DNA of 64,000 nucleotides from Actinobacteria bacterium OV320 (GCA_001298545.1 LJCX01000032.1:186001-250000); one strand, 5' to 3'; counted from the stretch's first letter, positions 52,487 through 61,753 are shown. Notes: generated by a model from the letters alone, not told the origin. Made by a program: numbers and translations.

Positions 52487-53344
52487 ATGCCCGCCACCAC
52501 CGCACACCACCTGCGCCGCATCGCGACCAACGGCGTGCAGCTCAATGTCGCAATCTCCGGGAACGGACCTGCAGTTCTCCTGCTGCACGGCTTCCCGCAC
52601 ACCTGGCAACTCTGGAGCGGCATCATGGGCCGACTGGCCGGGCAGTCTCGGGTCATCGCCCCGGACCTCCGGGGTTTCGGTGCCAGTGAGCGTGCCATCG
52701 ACGGTTACGACGCAGGCACCCTCGCCGCCGACGCCGAAGGGCTGCTCGACGCACTCGGCGAGCCGTCGGCAGCGGTGGTCGGCATCGACGCGGGCGCCGT
52801 CCCCGCAGTCCTGCTCGCGCTGCGCCGACCCGGCCTGGTCCGGCGCCTGGTCGTGATGGAGGCGCTGCTCGGCCGCCTGCCCGGAGCAGAACACGTCGTC
52901 GCGGGTGGTGCCCCGTGGTGGTTCGGATTCCACGCCGTCCCTGGCCTCGCCGAGACCGTTCTGGCCGGCAACGAGGCCCCGTACATCGACTGGTTCCTCC
53001 ACTCGGGGACGCTCGGGCGAGGAGTACCCGACGACATCCGAGCGGCCTTCGTCCACGCGTACACCGGGAGCGAGGCCCTGCGCTGCGCGTTCTCCTATTA
53101 CCGCGCCCTGCCCACCAGCGCGCAGCAGATTCAGGACGCCGCCGCGACGGCTCGGCTGACCATGCCCACCATGGCCGTCGGCTCTCACCCCGTCGGCACC
53201 GGGCTCGAACGGCAACTCCGTCCCATCGCCGATGATCTGGCCGGACATCACCTGCAGGACTGCGGCCACATCATCCCCCTCGACCGCCCCGACACATTGT
53301 TCACGCTCCTTGATCCCTTCCTCTCAGCCGATCTGCCGAAGTGA
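52487..53344 (+). CDS. Alpha/beta hydrolase (epoxide-hydrolase-like)
   Basis: 285 residues. Oxyanion motif LLHGFPHTWQLW, then VIAPDLRGFGASE and the elbow VVGIDAGAVPAVLLA with Asp as nucleophile (G-x-D-x-G), as in epoxide hydrolases and haloalkane dehalogenases. The catalytic His is in LQDCGHIIPLDRPD. The cap domain (about residues 130-220) contains WFLHSGTLGRG. Substrate unknown; its pairing with an HxlR regulator suggests inducible detoxification. Confidence 0.88.
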   Translation: MPATTAHHLRRIATNGVQLNVAISGNGPAVLLLHGFPHTWQLWSGIMGRLAGQSRVIAPDLRGFGASERAIDGYDAGTLAADAEGLLDALGEPSAAVVGIDAGAVPAVLLALRRPGLVRRLVVMEALLGRLPGAEHVVAGGAPWWFGFHAVPGLAETVLAGNEAPYIDWFLHSGTLGRGVPDDIRAAFVHAYTGSEALRCAFSYYRALPTSAQQIQDAAATARLTMPTMAVGSHPVGTGLERQLRPIADDLAGHHLQDCGHIIPLDRPDTLFTLLDPFLSADLPK

Positions 53345-53757
53345 CTGGAGAGGGGGCGAAGGATCACGGACGGCGGTCCGAGCGTTCGTTCCAGCGGTGG
53401 AGCGGAGCCTGAGGCTTCCGCCTCGTACACGGTGCGGGCTTCGGCTACGGCACGCTGCCAGCTGCGCGCCACGCCCCCGTGCTCTCGTCAGTGCGGCGGC
53501 GACGTCAGGCGGGGGAGAGGTCGGGGCGGGCACGGTGCCTGAGTGCGGGATGTTGCCACCGGCCGAAGGCGTCGCGAGCGACGTCGACGCCGACTTCCAC
53601 CAGCTCGGGCTGGGAGCGCGCGTCTGCTGCTGCGCGGTGCCTCAGTCTGCGGGACGATCCGCTACCCGGATGACGGCGGTTGGATCGCCTAACGCATTCT
53701 TTACGGTGAACTGATGGGGCCGGGCTGCGTTGCCCTGCAGCCGGCCAAGATCACACC
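53345..53757. other. Intergenic stretch, no gene seen
   Basis: 413 bases. Open frames are present but none has a ribosome site or recognisable family. A short RYPDDGG text at about 53660 recalls an IS630-type transposase start but is too short to claim. Confidence 0.3.
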
Positions 53758-54285
53758 ATGAGGGGGCGCATGACACCGCAGGGCGAGGCACTCCTGGCCG
53801 AACTCAGCGCTCTTCCAGCTCACGTGCGCGCGGACTACATCCGCGTCCTCGAGACGGTCGTGCGGGTCGCCCCGAGGGCATGGACCCGTCGCAGGGGCGT
53901 CCGACTGCAGTGGATCACACTCCACGACGGCGACGATGAGGTCGTCGTCCAGGTGGATTCCGGTGAACTGAGCAAGCACGTCGACTGGGACGGTCCACGG
54001 TCAGCCAGCTCTTTCGCCGGCGCCCTGCGGGAAAAGCTGGGAACGAACCAGTGCGCCGCTCTGGTCTACGGGAATGCGATCTACTCGCGCACGTGGGGTT
54101 GGGTCTTCCCGCTCCTGGTCGGGCAGCTGCCCAGGCTGGACACGGCGGTAGTGGTCGATGTCGAACACCGCACCGGAGCCCGATCCAGGTTCTCGTTCCC
54201 GATCAAGTACCAGCGCTTGCTCGTGCGACGCCTACGGTTCAAGGAGGACGTGCGCGCGATCCTGCAGCGCGCCAGGAATGCCTGA
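53758..54285 (+). CDS. Hypothetical protein
   Basis: 175 residues from the ATG at 53758; an ATG at 53770 with GAGGGG just before it is equally possible. Coding character is clear (helical N-terminus LLAELSALPAHVRADYIRVLETVV, then beta-rich text VRLQWITLHDGDDEVVVQVD and TAVVVDVEHRTGARSRFSFP, basic C-terminus). I do not recognise the family. It precedes the carbonic anhydrase remnant on the same strand. Confidence 0.55.
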   Translation: MRGRMTPQGEALLAELSALPAHVRADYIRVLETVVRVAPRAWTRRRGVRLQWITLHDGDDEVVVQVDSGELSKHVDWDGPRSASSFAGALREKLGTNQCAALVYGNAIYSRTWGWVFPLLVGQLPRLDTAVVVDVEHRTGARSRFSFPIKYQRLLVRRLRFKEDVRAILQRARNA

Positions 54286-54389
54286 CCTGAGTTCCGCGTC
54301 TGCCGGACCCTGACCGCCGGCAACCCCAGAGCACCGCACCGAGCCACGGACCCTGCGCATCCCGCTACTGGCCGACCGCTCAGTGCCTG

Positions 54390-54784
54390 GCGAAAGTGCT
54401 GGGCAGCATCGAGTACGGCGTGGACGTACTGGGCTGCCCGCTGGTGTGATGGTGCTTGGTCACGATTCGTGCGGTGCGGTCGGCGCGGCGTGCGACGCAC
54501 GGGAGGACGGCATGGCGCCGGCCGGGTACTGCCGGGACGTCGTGGAGCGCGTGACCCCCAGCGTGCTGGCGGCGCGGGCCGCCGGGCGGGTGGAGCCGGA
54601 GGAGATTCTCGCCGAGCACATAAGGCAGACCGTCGACCTGCTGGTGGACCGCTCGCGGGTGCTCGCCGAGAGAGTCGCCGCCGGGCAGGCCGCCGTGGTG
54701 GTGCTGTGCTACCGCCTGGCTGACGGCAGTGCGCAACTCGTCGCCTCCCGCGGCCTCGATGCAGCCATGCCCACCGCGTCCTGA
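54390..54784 (+). pseudogene. Beta-carbonic anhydrase, N-terminally truncated and frameshifted
   Basis: KVLGSIEYGVDVLGCPLV (one frame) is followed after 54446-54448 in another frame by MVLGHDSCGAVGAA, GYCRDVVERVTPSVLAARAAGR and AEHIRQTVDLLVDRSRVLAERVAAG. The zinc-ligand His and Cys of GHDSCGAV are present, but the first zinc Cys with its Asp-Arg pair (CSDSR region) is missing with the whole N-terminus. A one- or two-base change breaks the frame, so this cannot hydrate CO2. Confidence 0.82.
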
Positions 54785-55075
54785 CGCCCCCAACCGTGGC
54801 TGCTCAGCGTGAGCTGGCCGCGGTCGCAGGGGACGCATAGGTGGATGAGGTTCGACCAGCCCCCAGGGGTCCGACCTCGCGCTCCGATTCCCGTCGGGCT
54901 CGATGCCTCCGGTTTGAGTTTGTTCCCTTTGAGGGCTTAGAAGCTCTTCCTGTGTCCTGCCTATGAAGATGTTGCTGGGTCTGATGAGCCGGAATGGTGT
55001 CGCGCGCGTAGTTCTCTTCGTCTGCTCCCCATCGGGTGGGCAGGTCAGCGGATTTCCTGACGGGTAGGAGGACTG

Positions 55076-55831
55076 GTGCAACTTTCGCGGAGCATGCTGG
55101 GCACTGTCGTCGTAGGGGGCGCGCTGACCCTGACGCTGGGTGCGCTGGCCTACCCGTCGATGCTCGGACTTGACACGGTGTCGGCCTCGGGCGACCGGAT
55201 CATCGCCAACACCCAGTGGGGTCCGTTCACCGAGGGCGACCGCGCCTTCGTCGTCGCGGTGCGCGCGGCCGGTCTGTGGGAGCATCCGGTCGGGCTGATC
55301 GGGCTGCAGAAGGGCCAGAGCAAGGGTGTTCTCACCGCCAGCCAGCATCTGGTCGACGGGCACGCGGCGCTGGACGAGACCTGCCGCAAGATCGCGCCGC
55401 TGCTGAACGTGACCCTGCCCAACATCGCCAGTCCGCAGCAGGAAGGATTCGTCAACACCCTGAAGGCGGACCAGGGCAAGCAGTTCGACGTCGACTTCGC
55501 CAACATCCTCCGTATGACGCACGGTTCGATCTTCAACACGGTGGCGAAGGTCCGCTCGACGACGAAGAACACGCTGGTGCGCGCGCTGGCCGACCAGGCC
55601 AACGACACCGTCCTGGACCACATCACGGTGATGGAGCAGACCGGTCTGGTCGACTTCGACACCACGCTGTTCACCCAGACCACCCCGCCGAAGCTGCCCA
55701 AGTCGGACATGACCCCGCCGGTTCCGCCCGTCGGCCAGCCGCTGGTCGTCCTGCCCCCGCCGGCGAACGCCACGTCCACCCCGGTGGACCTGGGCCCGGC
55801 CATGAACGGTCCGGCCGCCAACGGCAGTTGA
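55076..55831 (+). CDS. Secreted or membrane-anchored DUF4142 protein
   Basis: 251 residues from a GTG with GTAGGAGG before it. A hydrophobic leader (MLGTVVVGGALTLTLGALAY) is followed by the DUF4142 domain (about 55-195), a ferritin-like four-helix bundle: EGDRAFVVAVRAAGLWEH, GVLTASQHLVDGHAALDE, QQEGFVNTLKADQGKQFDVDF and MTHGSIFNTVAKVRSTT. The C-terminus is a Pro-rich tail. Function of the family is unknown; members are common in the cell envelopes of actinobacteria. It appears monocistronic. Confidence 0.85.
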   Translation: MQLSRSMLGTVVVGGALTLTLGALAYPSMLGLDTVSASGDRIIANTQWGPFTEGDRAFVVAVRAAGLWEHPVGLIGLQKGQSKGVLTASQHLVDGHAALDETCRKIAPLLNVTLPNIASPQQEGFVNTLKADQGKQFDVDFANILRMTHGSIFNTVAKVRSTTKNTLVRALADQANDTVLDHITVMEQTGLVDFDTTLFTQTTPPKLPKSDMTPPVPPVGQPLVVLPPPANATSTPVDLGPAMNGPAANGS

Positions 55832-56073
55832 GCCGGACGACGGAGAGGTCCACGGCACTCGCGGTGAGGTGACTTGCCGTCAGTGATCGGGCGAACCGAT
55901 CCCGTGCCGAGGACGCCGCTGCCCGCGAGACGCGGAGCCTCGGGGATCAGGCATCCCAGGGGCTCCCCGGCGCGCACCACGCTGTTCCACGACTCAGCAA
56001 TGGCGGCGGCACTGTCTCGTCGAGCGCTGCCCGGCGCTGGCTTCCCGCCGCGCCTGAAGACTCATTTCTTCGT

Positions 56074-56886
56074 CTACAGGGCGAACGCGCGGCGGGCGTT
56101 GCCGGACAGGAACAGTTCGCGAGCTTCCTCGTCGAGTTCCAGCTGGTCGAGGTGTTCGAGCGCCTGGGCGGGGGTGATCATCGGGTAGTTGGTGCCGAAG
56201 AGGACCTTGCGCCTGCCGCGGCCGCGCAGGTACTGCACCAGCTCCGGCGGGTAGCGGCGGGCGGTGTAGGCGCTGGTGTCGATGTAGACGTTCTCGTGTT
56301 TGTCCGCGACCGCGATCATCTCCGTCGTCCACGGATAGCCGATGTGCCCGCAGACGATGGTCAGTTCGGGGAAGTCGAGCGCCACCTGGTCGATGTAGGG
56401 GATGGGGCGTCCGGTCTCCGAGGGCTTGAGCGGGCCGGTGTGTCCGACCTGGGTGCAGAAGGGCACGCCCAGTTCCACGCAGGCCGCGTACAGCGGGTAG
56501 TACAGCCGGTCGGTCGGCGGCAGCTCCCACAGCCAGGGCACCACGCGCAGCGCGACGAATCCCAGCTCCTCGACCGCTCGCCGCAGCTCCCGCACGGCCC
56601 GCACCGGGCGGGTCAGATCGGCGCCGGCCACGCCGCGCAGCCGGCCGCCCGACTCGGCGACGAACCCGGCCACCTCGTCGTTGCTGATCAGTGCACCGTG
56701 CGGCCCGTACCAGGCGGCCGACAGGCCGACCTCGACACCGGCGGCCTCCAGCACGGACACCGTGACGGCGACGGGCAGTTCCTCCTCCAGCGGGCCGCGG
56801 CCGGTCCAGCGGCGCAGCGATGCGAACATCTCGTGATGGGAATGGCGCAACGTCGGGTGCTGCATCCACGCGTCGACGATGGACAT
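56074..56886 (-). CDS. Amidohydrolase-2-family metal-dependent hydrolase
   Basis: 270 residues. TIM-barrel hydrolase/decarboxylase of the amidohydrolase_2 group. Visible features: VDAWMQHPTLRHSHHEM (an altered first metal motif; usual form is D-x-H-x-H), VALRVVPWLWELPP, LGVPFCTQVGHTGP (His ligand), LTIVCGHIGYPWTTEM (second His) and VLFGTNYPMITP, where Asp is usual at the end of the last strand but Asn stands here. The altered first and last motifs suggest a shifted activity. Its start faces a perfect palindrome at 56933, so a TetR-type repressor probably controls it. Confidence 0.82.
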   Translation of the reverse strand: MSIVDAWMQHPTLRHSHHEMFASLRRWTGRGPLEEELPVAVTVSVLEAAGVEVGLSAAWYGPHGALISNDEVAGFVAESGGRLRGVAGADLTRPVRAVRELRRAVEELGFVALRVVPWLWELPPTDRLYYPLYAACVELGVPFCTQVGHTGPLKPSETGRPIPYIDQVALDFPELTIVCGHIGYPWTTEMIAVADKHENVYIDTSAYTARRYPPELVQYLRGRGRRKVLFGTNYPMITPAQALEHLDQLELDEEARELFLSGNARRAFAL

Positions 56887-56932
56887 GTCTCCCGCCCCTC
56901 TCCCAGCCGCGCATGCTCTGTCCGCACGCTTC

Positions 56933-56946
56933 TAAGCGATCGCTTA
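56933..56946. promoter_or_regulatory. Perfect 14-bp palindrome, TetR-type operator
   Basis: TAAGCGATCGCTTA, fully self-complementary, 47 bases before the amidohydrolase start. Its form and position fit a TetR-family repressor site; no TetR gene is in the window. Confidence 0.6.
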
Positions 56947-57069
56947 CCGCGAGGTTAGTGCTGGAGGGCAACAAAAACTACCCGTCAGTAGGTGTATTCA
57001 TCGGACAGGGCTGTGGTGCCTGCGATCCGGAGGGCGCGGGCCGGGTATCGGCGGAGCGGATCGGTTCTC

Positions 57070-57225
57070 GTGAGCGACCCCAGGGCGCCAGTACTGCACA
57101 CGGTCGCCGAGATGGTGATCGACAGGGTGCTGCGGCAGTCCCTGCCGGAGACGGTAGAGCGTGAGCTGGGCCAGGCCGTGCACCGCCACTCGCGTCAGGA
57201 CGATGCCCCGGGCCGGCCGCAGTAG
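57070..57225 (+). CDS. Possible small protein
   Basis: A 51-codon frame from a GTG at 57070 reads a helical, charged peptide (TVAEMVIDRVLRQSLPETVERELGQ) and ends 6 bases from the convergent STAS gene. No clear ribosome site and no known family; included because its composition is protein-like. Confidence 0.3.
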   Translation: MSDPRAPVLHTVAEMVIDRVLRQSLPETVERELGQAVHRHSRQDDAPGRPQ

Positions 57226-57230
57226 GGCGG

Positions 57231-57599
57231 TCAGGGCGCGACGGCCTGCTCGAGAGTGGGGTGGCAGGTGATGAACGTGTCGATGCCGACCAGGCGCAGG
57301 ACGTGCAGGACGGGCGTCTGCGCGGCAGCGATACGCAGCCACCCCGCGTTGCTGGTGACGGCCTGGTGGGTGGCGACGAAGACGTTGATGCCGCTGGAGT
57401 CCATGAAGGTCACGCCGCCCAGGTCCACCACGATCCGTGACGGGGGATCTGCGCCGTACCCGGACAGCAGGGCTGCGCTGAGCAGCTGTTTGACGTCGTG
57501 GTCGATCTCGCCCTGCACGGTGACGACGCGTACGCCGCCGACCAAGCGGTGCACGGCGGAGAACCGGTCGGGCCGGTCCGCTTGCTCGATGTCGCTCAC
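57231..57599 (-). CDS. STAS-domain anti-sigma-factor antagonist
   Basis: 122 residues from a GTG at 57599 with GAGGAGA just before it. STAS fold: VRVVTVQGEIDHDVKQLL, IVVDLGGVTFMDSSGINVFVATHQ (the conserved D-S-S-G loop whose first Ser is phosphorylated in SpoIIAA/BldG-type proteins) and RLVGIDTFITCHPTLEQAV. Binds an anti-sigma kinase when unphosphorylated and frees the sigma factor. The divergent HATPase gene at 57756 is the natural partner. No sigma gene is adjacent. Confidence 0.92.
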   Translation of the reverse strand: MSDIEQADRPDRFSAVHRLVGGVRVVTVQGEIDHDVKQLLSAALLSGYGADPPSRIVVDLGGVTFMDSSGINVFVATHQAVTSNAGWLRIAAAQTPVLHVLRLVGIDTFITCHPTLEQAVAP

Positions 57600-57755
57600 C
57601 GTCTCCTCGACTGCGTTTGGGCTCGCCCCGGGCGGGGGTGCACGGACGATTCCGCCCCACCGCTTGGAGCCCGTGCAGGGAGGTGATGGTGCCGAATAAC
57701 GTGCCTCTGACATGGATGGCGGGCTTGGGGGTAGTGGCGCGTTCGTGAATGGTGA

Positions 57756-58241
57756 ATGAGCGCGACGCCAGTGGCATCCCAGGACGACGGTGACGGCCGT
57801 CCGGCGCCGGATGAGTACCTGATCCGTGCCGGCTGCGCCCTCGGTGGTGATGACGGCTGCATCGCTGACGCCCGCCAGCACGCCCTCGCCTTCCTCAAGC
57901 AGGCCGAAGCCGACTACCCCCTGTCGGTACCCGCCGGCACGAGGGATCTGACCCAGCTGGTGGTCAGTGAGCTGGTCACCAACGCCTGCAAGTACGCCCC
58001 TGGCCCGGTCCTGGTGGAACTGCGCATCAACGCCGAGGCCGTGGAGGTTGTCGTGTGGGACAGCGACCCCACCGTCCCCACGGCCCGGCCCGCCGATCCC
58101 GACCGGGTCGGCCAGCACGGCCTGGAGATCGTCAAGGCCATCACCGAGCATCTCTCTGTCCACCAGGAGCCGGTCGGCAAACGCGTCACCGCCCGCATCG
58201 CCCTGGGCGACACCACGGGCAGCAACACCCGCAGGCCATAG
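57756..58241 (+). CDS. Anti-sigma regulatory factor (HATPase_c_2)
   Basis: 161 residues. RsbW/SpoIIAB-like ATP-binding domain: LVVSELVTNACKYAPGPVLVEL (N-box Asn), VVVWDSDPTVP (D-x-x-x-P, G1-like) and GQHGLEIVKAITEHL (G2). The N-terminal 55 residues contain DARQHALAFL, typical of Streptomyces regulators of this type. Predicted to bind or phosphorylate the STAS protein and hold an alternative sigma factor. Followed by a hairpin terminator at 58291. Confidence 0.9.
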   Translation: MSATPVASQDDGDGRPAPDEYLIRAGCALGGDDGCIADARQHALAFLKQAEADYPLSVPAGTRDLTQLVVSELVTNACKYAPGPVLVELRINAEAVEVVVWDSDPTVPTARPADPDRVGQHGLEIVKAITEHLSVHQEPVGKRVTARIALGDTTGSNTRRP

Positions 58242-58290
58242 GGTCCCGGGGCCCGCAGGCGGCGGCCGGCTCTTGATCGAGCGGCGGCAG

Positions 58291-58324
58291 GAGGGGCCCG
58301 GGCCGGGCGCGGTTCGGGCCCCTC
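58291..58324 (+). terminator. Hairpin terminator
   Basis: Perfect 10-base arms GAGGGGCCCG and CGGGCCCCTC with a 14-base loop, 50 bases past the anti-sigma factor stop. Confidence 0.65.
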
Positions 58325-58451
58325 GTCTGCGTACGCGTCCACGGGGGGTATGCACGCGCCGCGCTACCCGACGAGGGTTGTGCAGAAAGGTCACATCACT
58401 GGTGTGCCGTGCTGGTAATCCTGCGCCGCTTGCGCTGGCCCGGCCGGGGGA

Positions 58452-58900
58452 TTGCGACTCGTGCAGATGTTGGCGCTGGGCTTCGGCGCCCTGGTCTACG
58501 CACTCATCGAAGGACCGGCCCGCGGCTGGAACGACACCCGTGTCCTGACCCTCTCAGCGGCGGCGGCAGTAGCCCTGCTGACCTTCGTCGCGGTCGAACT
58601 GCGCACCACCGATCCCATGCTCGACCTGCACTTCTTCCGGGACCTGGTGCTCAGTGGAGCCGCGGTGACCGCATTCATGATCAGCTTCGGCATGTTCGGT
58701 GCGTCGTTCTTCCTGCCGTTGCTCCTGCAGGATGTGATGGGCTGGTCGCAGTCGAGCGCGGGCCTGGCGGGGCTGCCCATGACCGCGATGATCGTCATCG
58801 CCGCACCGCTGTCCGGCGCATTCACCGCGCGCTGCAACCCCCGGATTCCTCTGGCGGGGATGACGTCGGGGCGCTGCGGCTTGGCCGCACAGGGGTTGAG
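58452..58900 (+). pseudogene. MFS transporter (DHA2) internal fragment
   Basis: Plus-strand text LGFGALVYALIEGPARGWND, a membrane helix (LSAAAAVALLTFVAVELR), PMLDLHFFRDLVLSGAAV, SFGMFGASFFLPLLLQDVMGWSQSSAGLAGLPM and a last piece APLSGAFTAR. This is the middle of a 14-helix DHA2 drug exporter. The first five and last several helices are missing, and frames shift at both ends. It lies tail-to-tail with the LAL regulator. Confidence 0.75.
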
Positions 58901-58930
58901 CAGCATCCCGGCGTCGTGCAGATCTTGCTC

Positions 58931-61675
58931 TTACGACACCGGCGGGGGTGCCGCGAGCGTTTCGTCCAGGGCCTTGCGGAGTTGGCTTCTGGCGGAGATG
59001 CCGAGTTTGGGGAAGATCTTGTAGAGGTGGGCGCCCACGGTGCGGTGGGACATGTGCAGGTGTTGGCCGATGGCGCGGTTGGTGTGGCCTTGGGCGGCGA
59101 GGCGGGCGATGCGGAGCTCTTGGGGCGTGAGGGCGGACAGGCCGGGCGCGTGGCCGGGCGAGGGGTCACCCGTGGCGCGCAGTTCGTTGCGGGCCTGGTC
59201 GGCCCAGTGGACGGCGCCGAGAGGGTGGAGCAGGTCGAGTGCAAGGCGCAGGTGGGGACGGGACTCGCTGATGCGGCGGCTGCGGCGCAGGTACTGGCCG
59301 TAGGACAGGTGGAGCCGGGCGCGATGGTAGGGCCAGTTGGCCAGGCCGGGAGTGGCAAGGGCGGTGGTGAAGGCTGTCTCGGCCTCGCGGTCGGGGGCGA
59401 GTTGGGCGCGGGCGTGGTTCACGGAGATGTGGAAGGCGGCCGCGGTGGTGTGTGCGGTGAGGGGTTCGAGGCGGTCGAGGATGGTGCGGGCTTCTTCGAG
59501 GCGGCCGGCGGCGCGGGCTGCGTCGGCGAGTTCGGCGACGGTGAAGGGTTCGATGCAGTAGTGGTAGACGGGATCAGCGGGGTCGAAGAGGCGGGCGAGG
59601 CGGTCGAAGGCTTCTTGGGGGCGTCCAGCGGTCAGGGCGTTGATGCCCAGGGCGCGGTGGGCGACGGCACGCAGGTACGGGGTGAGGTGCCGGTCGGTGA
59701 GGATCTCCTTGCCGAGGGCCTCGGCCTGATCGTTCTGGGAGCGGTGGGCGGCGATGGCGATGCGGTGGCCCAGAGCCATCAGCCGCCAGACCGGTTCGTC
59801 GATCGCGGTGGCGAGGCGTTCGCATTCCTGGCTGTGGTCGAGGGCCCGGTCCCATTGGCCGACCCAGATGTCGGCGCCCGCCCAGACGCTCAGGAAGCGG
59901 GCGAGCATCATGGCGCGACCCTGGTCGCGGATGTGGGAGGCGGTGGCGGCCATGGCGGCGACGACAGCGGGGTATTCGCCCAGGAGGCCCTCGATGGCGA
60001 TGGCATGACTCATCTGCACAGGGTCGAAGGGCGACTGCTCGCGGATGCGGGCCGCGCGTCGCAGGACGGCCCGGCCGCGTTCGATCGGTTGGAGGCAGGC
60101 CAGGACGAGGGCGGTATTGCCGTCTTCCATCCGGGGGTCGAGGTCTTCGACGACGGAGGCGAACCACGAGCGCAGCCGGCTGGTGCTGCCGTGCATCCAG
60201 CACCGCAGAGCCGCCGCCCACAGCAGATTCCGGGACAGGTCGCTTTCGCCGGCCCGCTGTGCGGCGAGGGCGTGGTCGATGAGCGTGCGGGTGAAGGCAG
60301 GGTCGTCAGCGGGCCGTAGCCCGGCGAGTTCTTCCAGCAGAGCGCGGCGGGCCTGGTCGCGGACGTCGAGGTCGAGCAGGCGGGTGCTGTCGAGCAGGGC
60401 GGCGGTCTTGGTCTTGCGGTCGGGGAGGTTGCAGGCCAGTTCGGCGGCGCGCAGCAGCAGTACGGCCCGGTCGGTGTCGGTGGCGGCGAGGGTCGCGGCG
60501 CGTTCCAGGGCGTCGACGGCGACGGACAGGGCGCCGCGTGCGACGGCGCGGTCGGCGAAGGTGAGCAGGTCGGCGGTGATCTGCGGGTCGGGGCCCATGG
60601 CTGCGGTCGCCCGGTGCCAGACCGCCCGGTTGGGTTCGGTGGCCAGAACGGCGGCGAGGGCGGCGTGGGTGGCGATGCGGTCGCTGAGGGCCGCGTTCTG
60701 GTAGACGGCGGAGGCCACGAGCGGGTGGCGGAACCGCACGGTTGAACCGTCGGCCGTCACCAGTCCTGCGGTGACGGCCGGCTCGATGGCCTCGATGCCG
60801 ATCGGGGCTCCGCCCACCCGGACGGCCGCGGCGAGGAGCTCGGGCAGACGGCAGTGGCCGTCGGCGGCCAGGACGAGCAGGACCGCGCGGGTGGCAGGAG
60901 GGATGTCGGGGAGGCGGGCGGCGAAGGCACGCTCCAGCCGCGCGCTGGTCGGCAGGGGCGAGTGGAGCGAATTCTCGGTCTCATCGGATTGCCGCACGGC
61001 AGCGGGCAGTTCCAGCAGAGCGAGGGGATTGCCGCGGGCGGTCTGCAAAATCCGGGCCCGAATCCGCAGCGGCAGGTCGGACGCCTGCTGCTCCAGCAGT
61101 AGTTGGGAAGCGGCAGCGGGCAACGGTCCGAGGCAGAGTTCCGGCAGGCCGGCCTCGGTGAACGGATCGGTCAGCCCGTCGCGCACCGCCGCCAGGACGC
61201 CGATGGGTTCGCCGGCCAGCCGCCGGGCGACGAACCCGAGCACGTCGGCGGAAGGCCGGTCGAACCAGTGCGCGTCCTCGGCGACCACCAGCAGCGGGTT
61301 CGACCCGGCTGCCTCCACCAGCAGGTCCAGCGCCGCGAAGGAGATCCCGTACAGGTCGGGGACGACCACGCTGGACTGTCCGAGCGCGGCCTTCAAGGTC
61401 TCCCGCGGCCTGGCGGGCAGGTTGCCGTCGCGCAGCAGCGGCCACAGCAACTGGTGCAGCGCCCCGAACGGCAGCCTGGTCTCCGCGGGGATCCCGTGCG
61501 CGGTCAGGACCGTCAGTCCCTGGCCGCGTGCCTCGTACGCCGCGGCTTCCAGCAGAGCGGACTTGCCGATGCCCGCCTCTCCCCGCAGCACGAGGGCCCC
61601 GCCGCCCCGCCCCACCGAGCCGACGAACTCCGCCAGCCGCGCCTGCTCGGCCTGCCGGCCGTGCAAAGCCTCCAT
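58931..61675 (-). CDS. LAL-type LuxR-family transcriptional regulator with AAA ATPase
   Basis: 914 residues, typical for large ATP-binding LuxR regulators (MalT/PikD-like). Walker A is LRGEAGIGKSALLE near residue 33; Walker B is in PLLVVAEDAHWFD near residue 150; a long TPR-like helical middle follows (VDALERAATLA, RARQALL). The C-terminal LuxR helix-turn-helix is LTPQELRIARLAAQGHTNRAIGQHLHMSHRTVGAHLYKIFPKL, about residues 845-895. Such proteins activate secondary-metabolite or carbon-use genes. It is divergent from the AraC gene at 61754 with under 80 bases between them. Confidence 0.93.
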   Translation of the reverse strand: MEALHGRQAEQARLAEFVGSVGRGGGALVLRGEAGIGKSALLEAAAYEARGQGLTVLTAHGIPAETRLPFGALHQLLWPLLRDGNLPARPRETLKAALGQSSVVVPDLYGISFAALDLLVEAAGSNPLLVVAEDAHWFDRPSADVLGFVARRLAGEPIGVLAAVRDGLTDPFTEAGLPELCLGPLPAAASQLLLEQQASDLPLRIRARILQTARGNPLALLELPAAVRQSDETENSLHSPLPTSARLERAFAARLPDIPPATRAVLLVLAADGHCRLPELLAAAVRVGGAPIGIEAIEPAVTAGLVTADGSTVRFRHPLVASAVYQNAALSDRIATHAALAAVLATEPNRAVWHRATAAMGPDPQITADLLTFADRAVARGALSVAVDALERAATLAATDTDRAVLLLRAAELACNLPDRKTKTAALLDSTRLLDLDVRDQARRALLEELAGLRPADDPAFTRTLIDHALAAQRAGESDLSRNLLWAAALRCWMHGSTSRLRSWFASVVEDLDPRMEDGNTALVLACLQPIERGRAVLRRAARIREQSPFDPVQMSHAIAIEGLLGEYPAVVAAMAATASHIRDQGRAMMLARFLSVWAGADIWVGQWDRALDHSQECERLATAIDEPVWRLMALGHRIAIAAHRSQNDQAEALGKEILTDRHLTPYLRAVAHRALGINALTAGRPQEAFDRLARLFDPADPVYHYCIEPFTVAELADAARAAGRLEEARTILDRLEPLTAHTTAAAFHISVNHARAQLAPDREAETAFTTALATPGLANWPYHRARLHLSYGQYLRRSRRISESRPHLRLALDLLHPLGAVHWADQARNELRATGDPSPGHAPGLSALTPQELRIARLAAQGHTNRAIGQHLHMSHRTVGAHLYKIFPKLGISARSQLRKALDETLAAPPPVS

Positions 61676-61753
61676 CTCCAGGCCCCTTTCCCGCGATCAC
61701 GCGGCGCCTGGTTCGGCGCCGGGGACGACGATCGCGGATCACGGCGGGCGATA

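Noticed and set aside
53640..53690. Possible IS630 transposase start (RYPDDGG)
   Set aside because: Only about ten residues match before a stop; too short to support.
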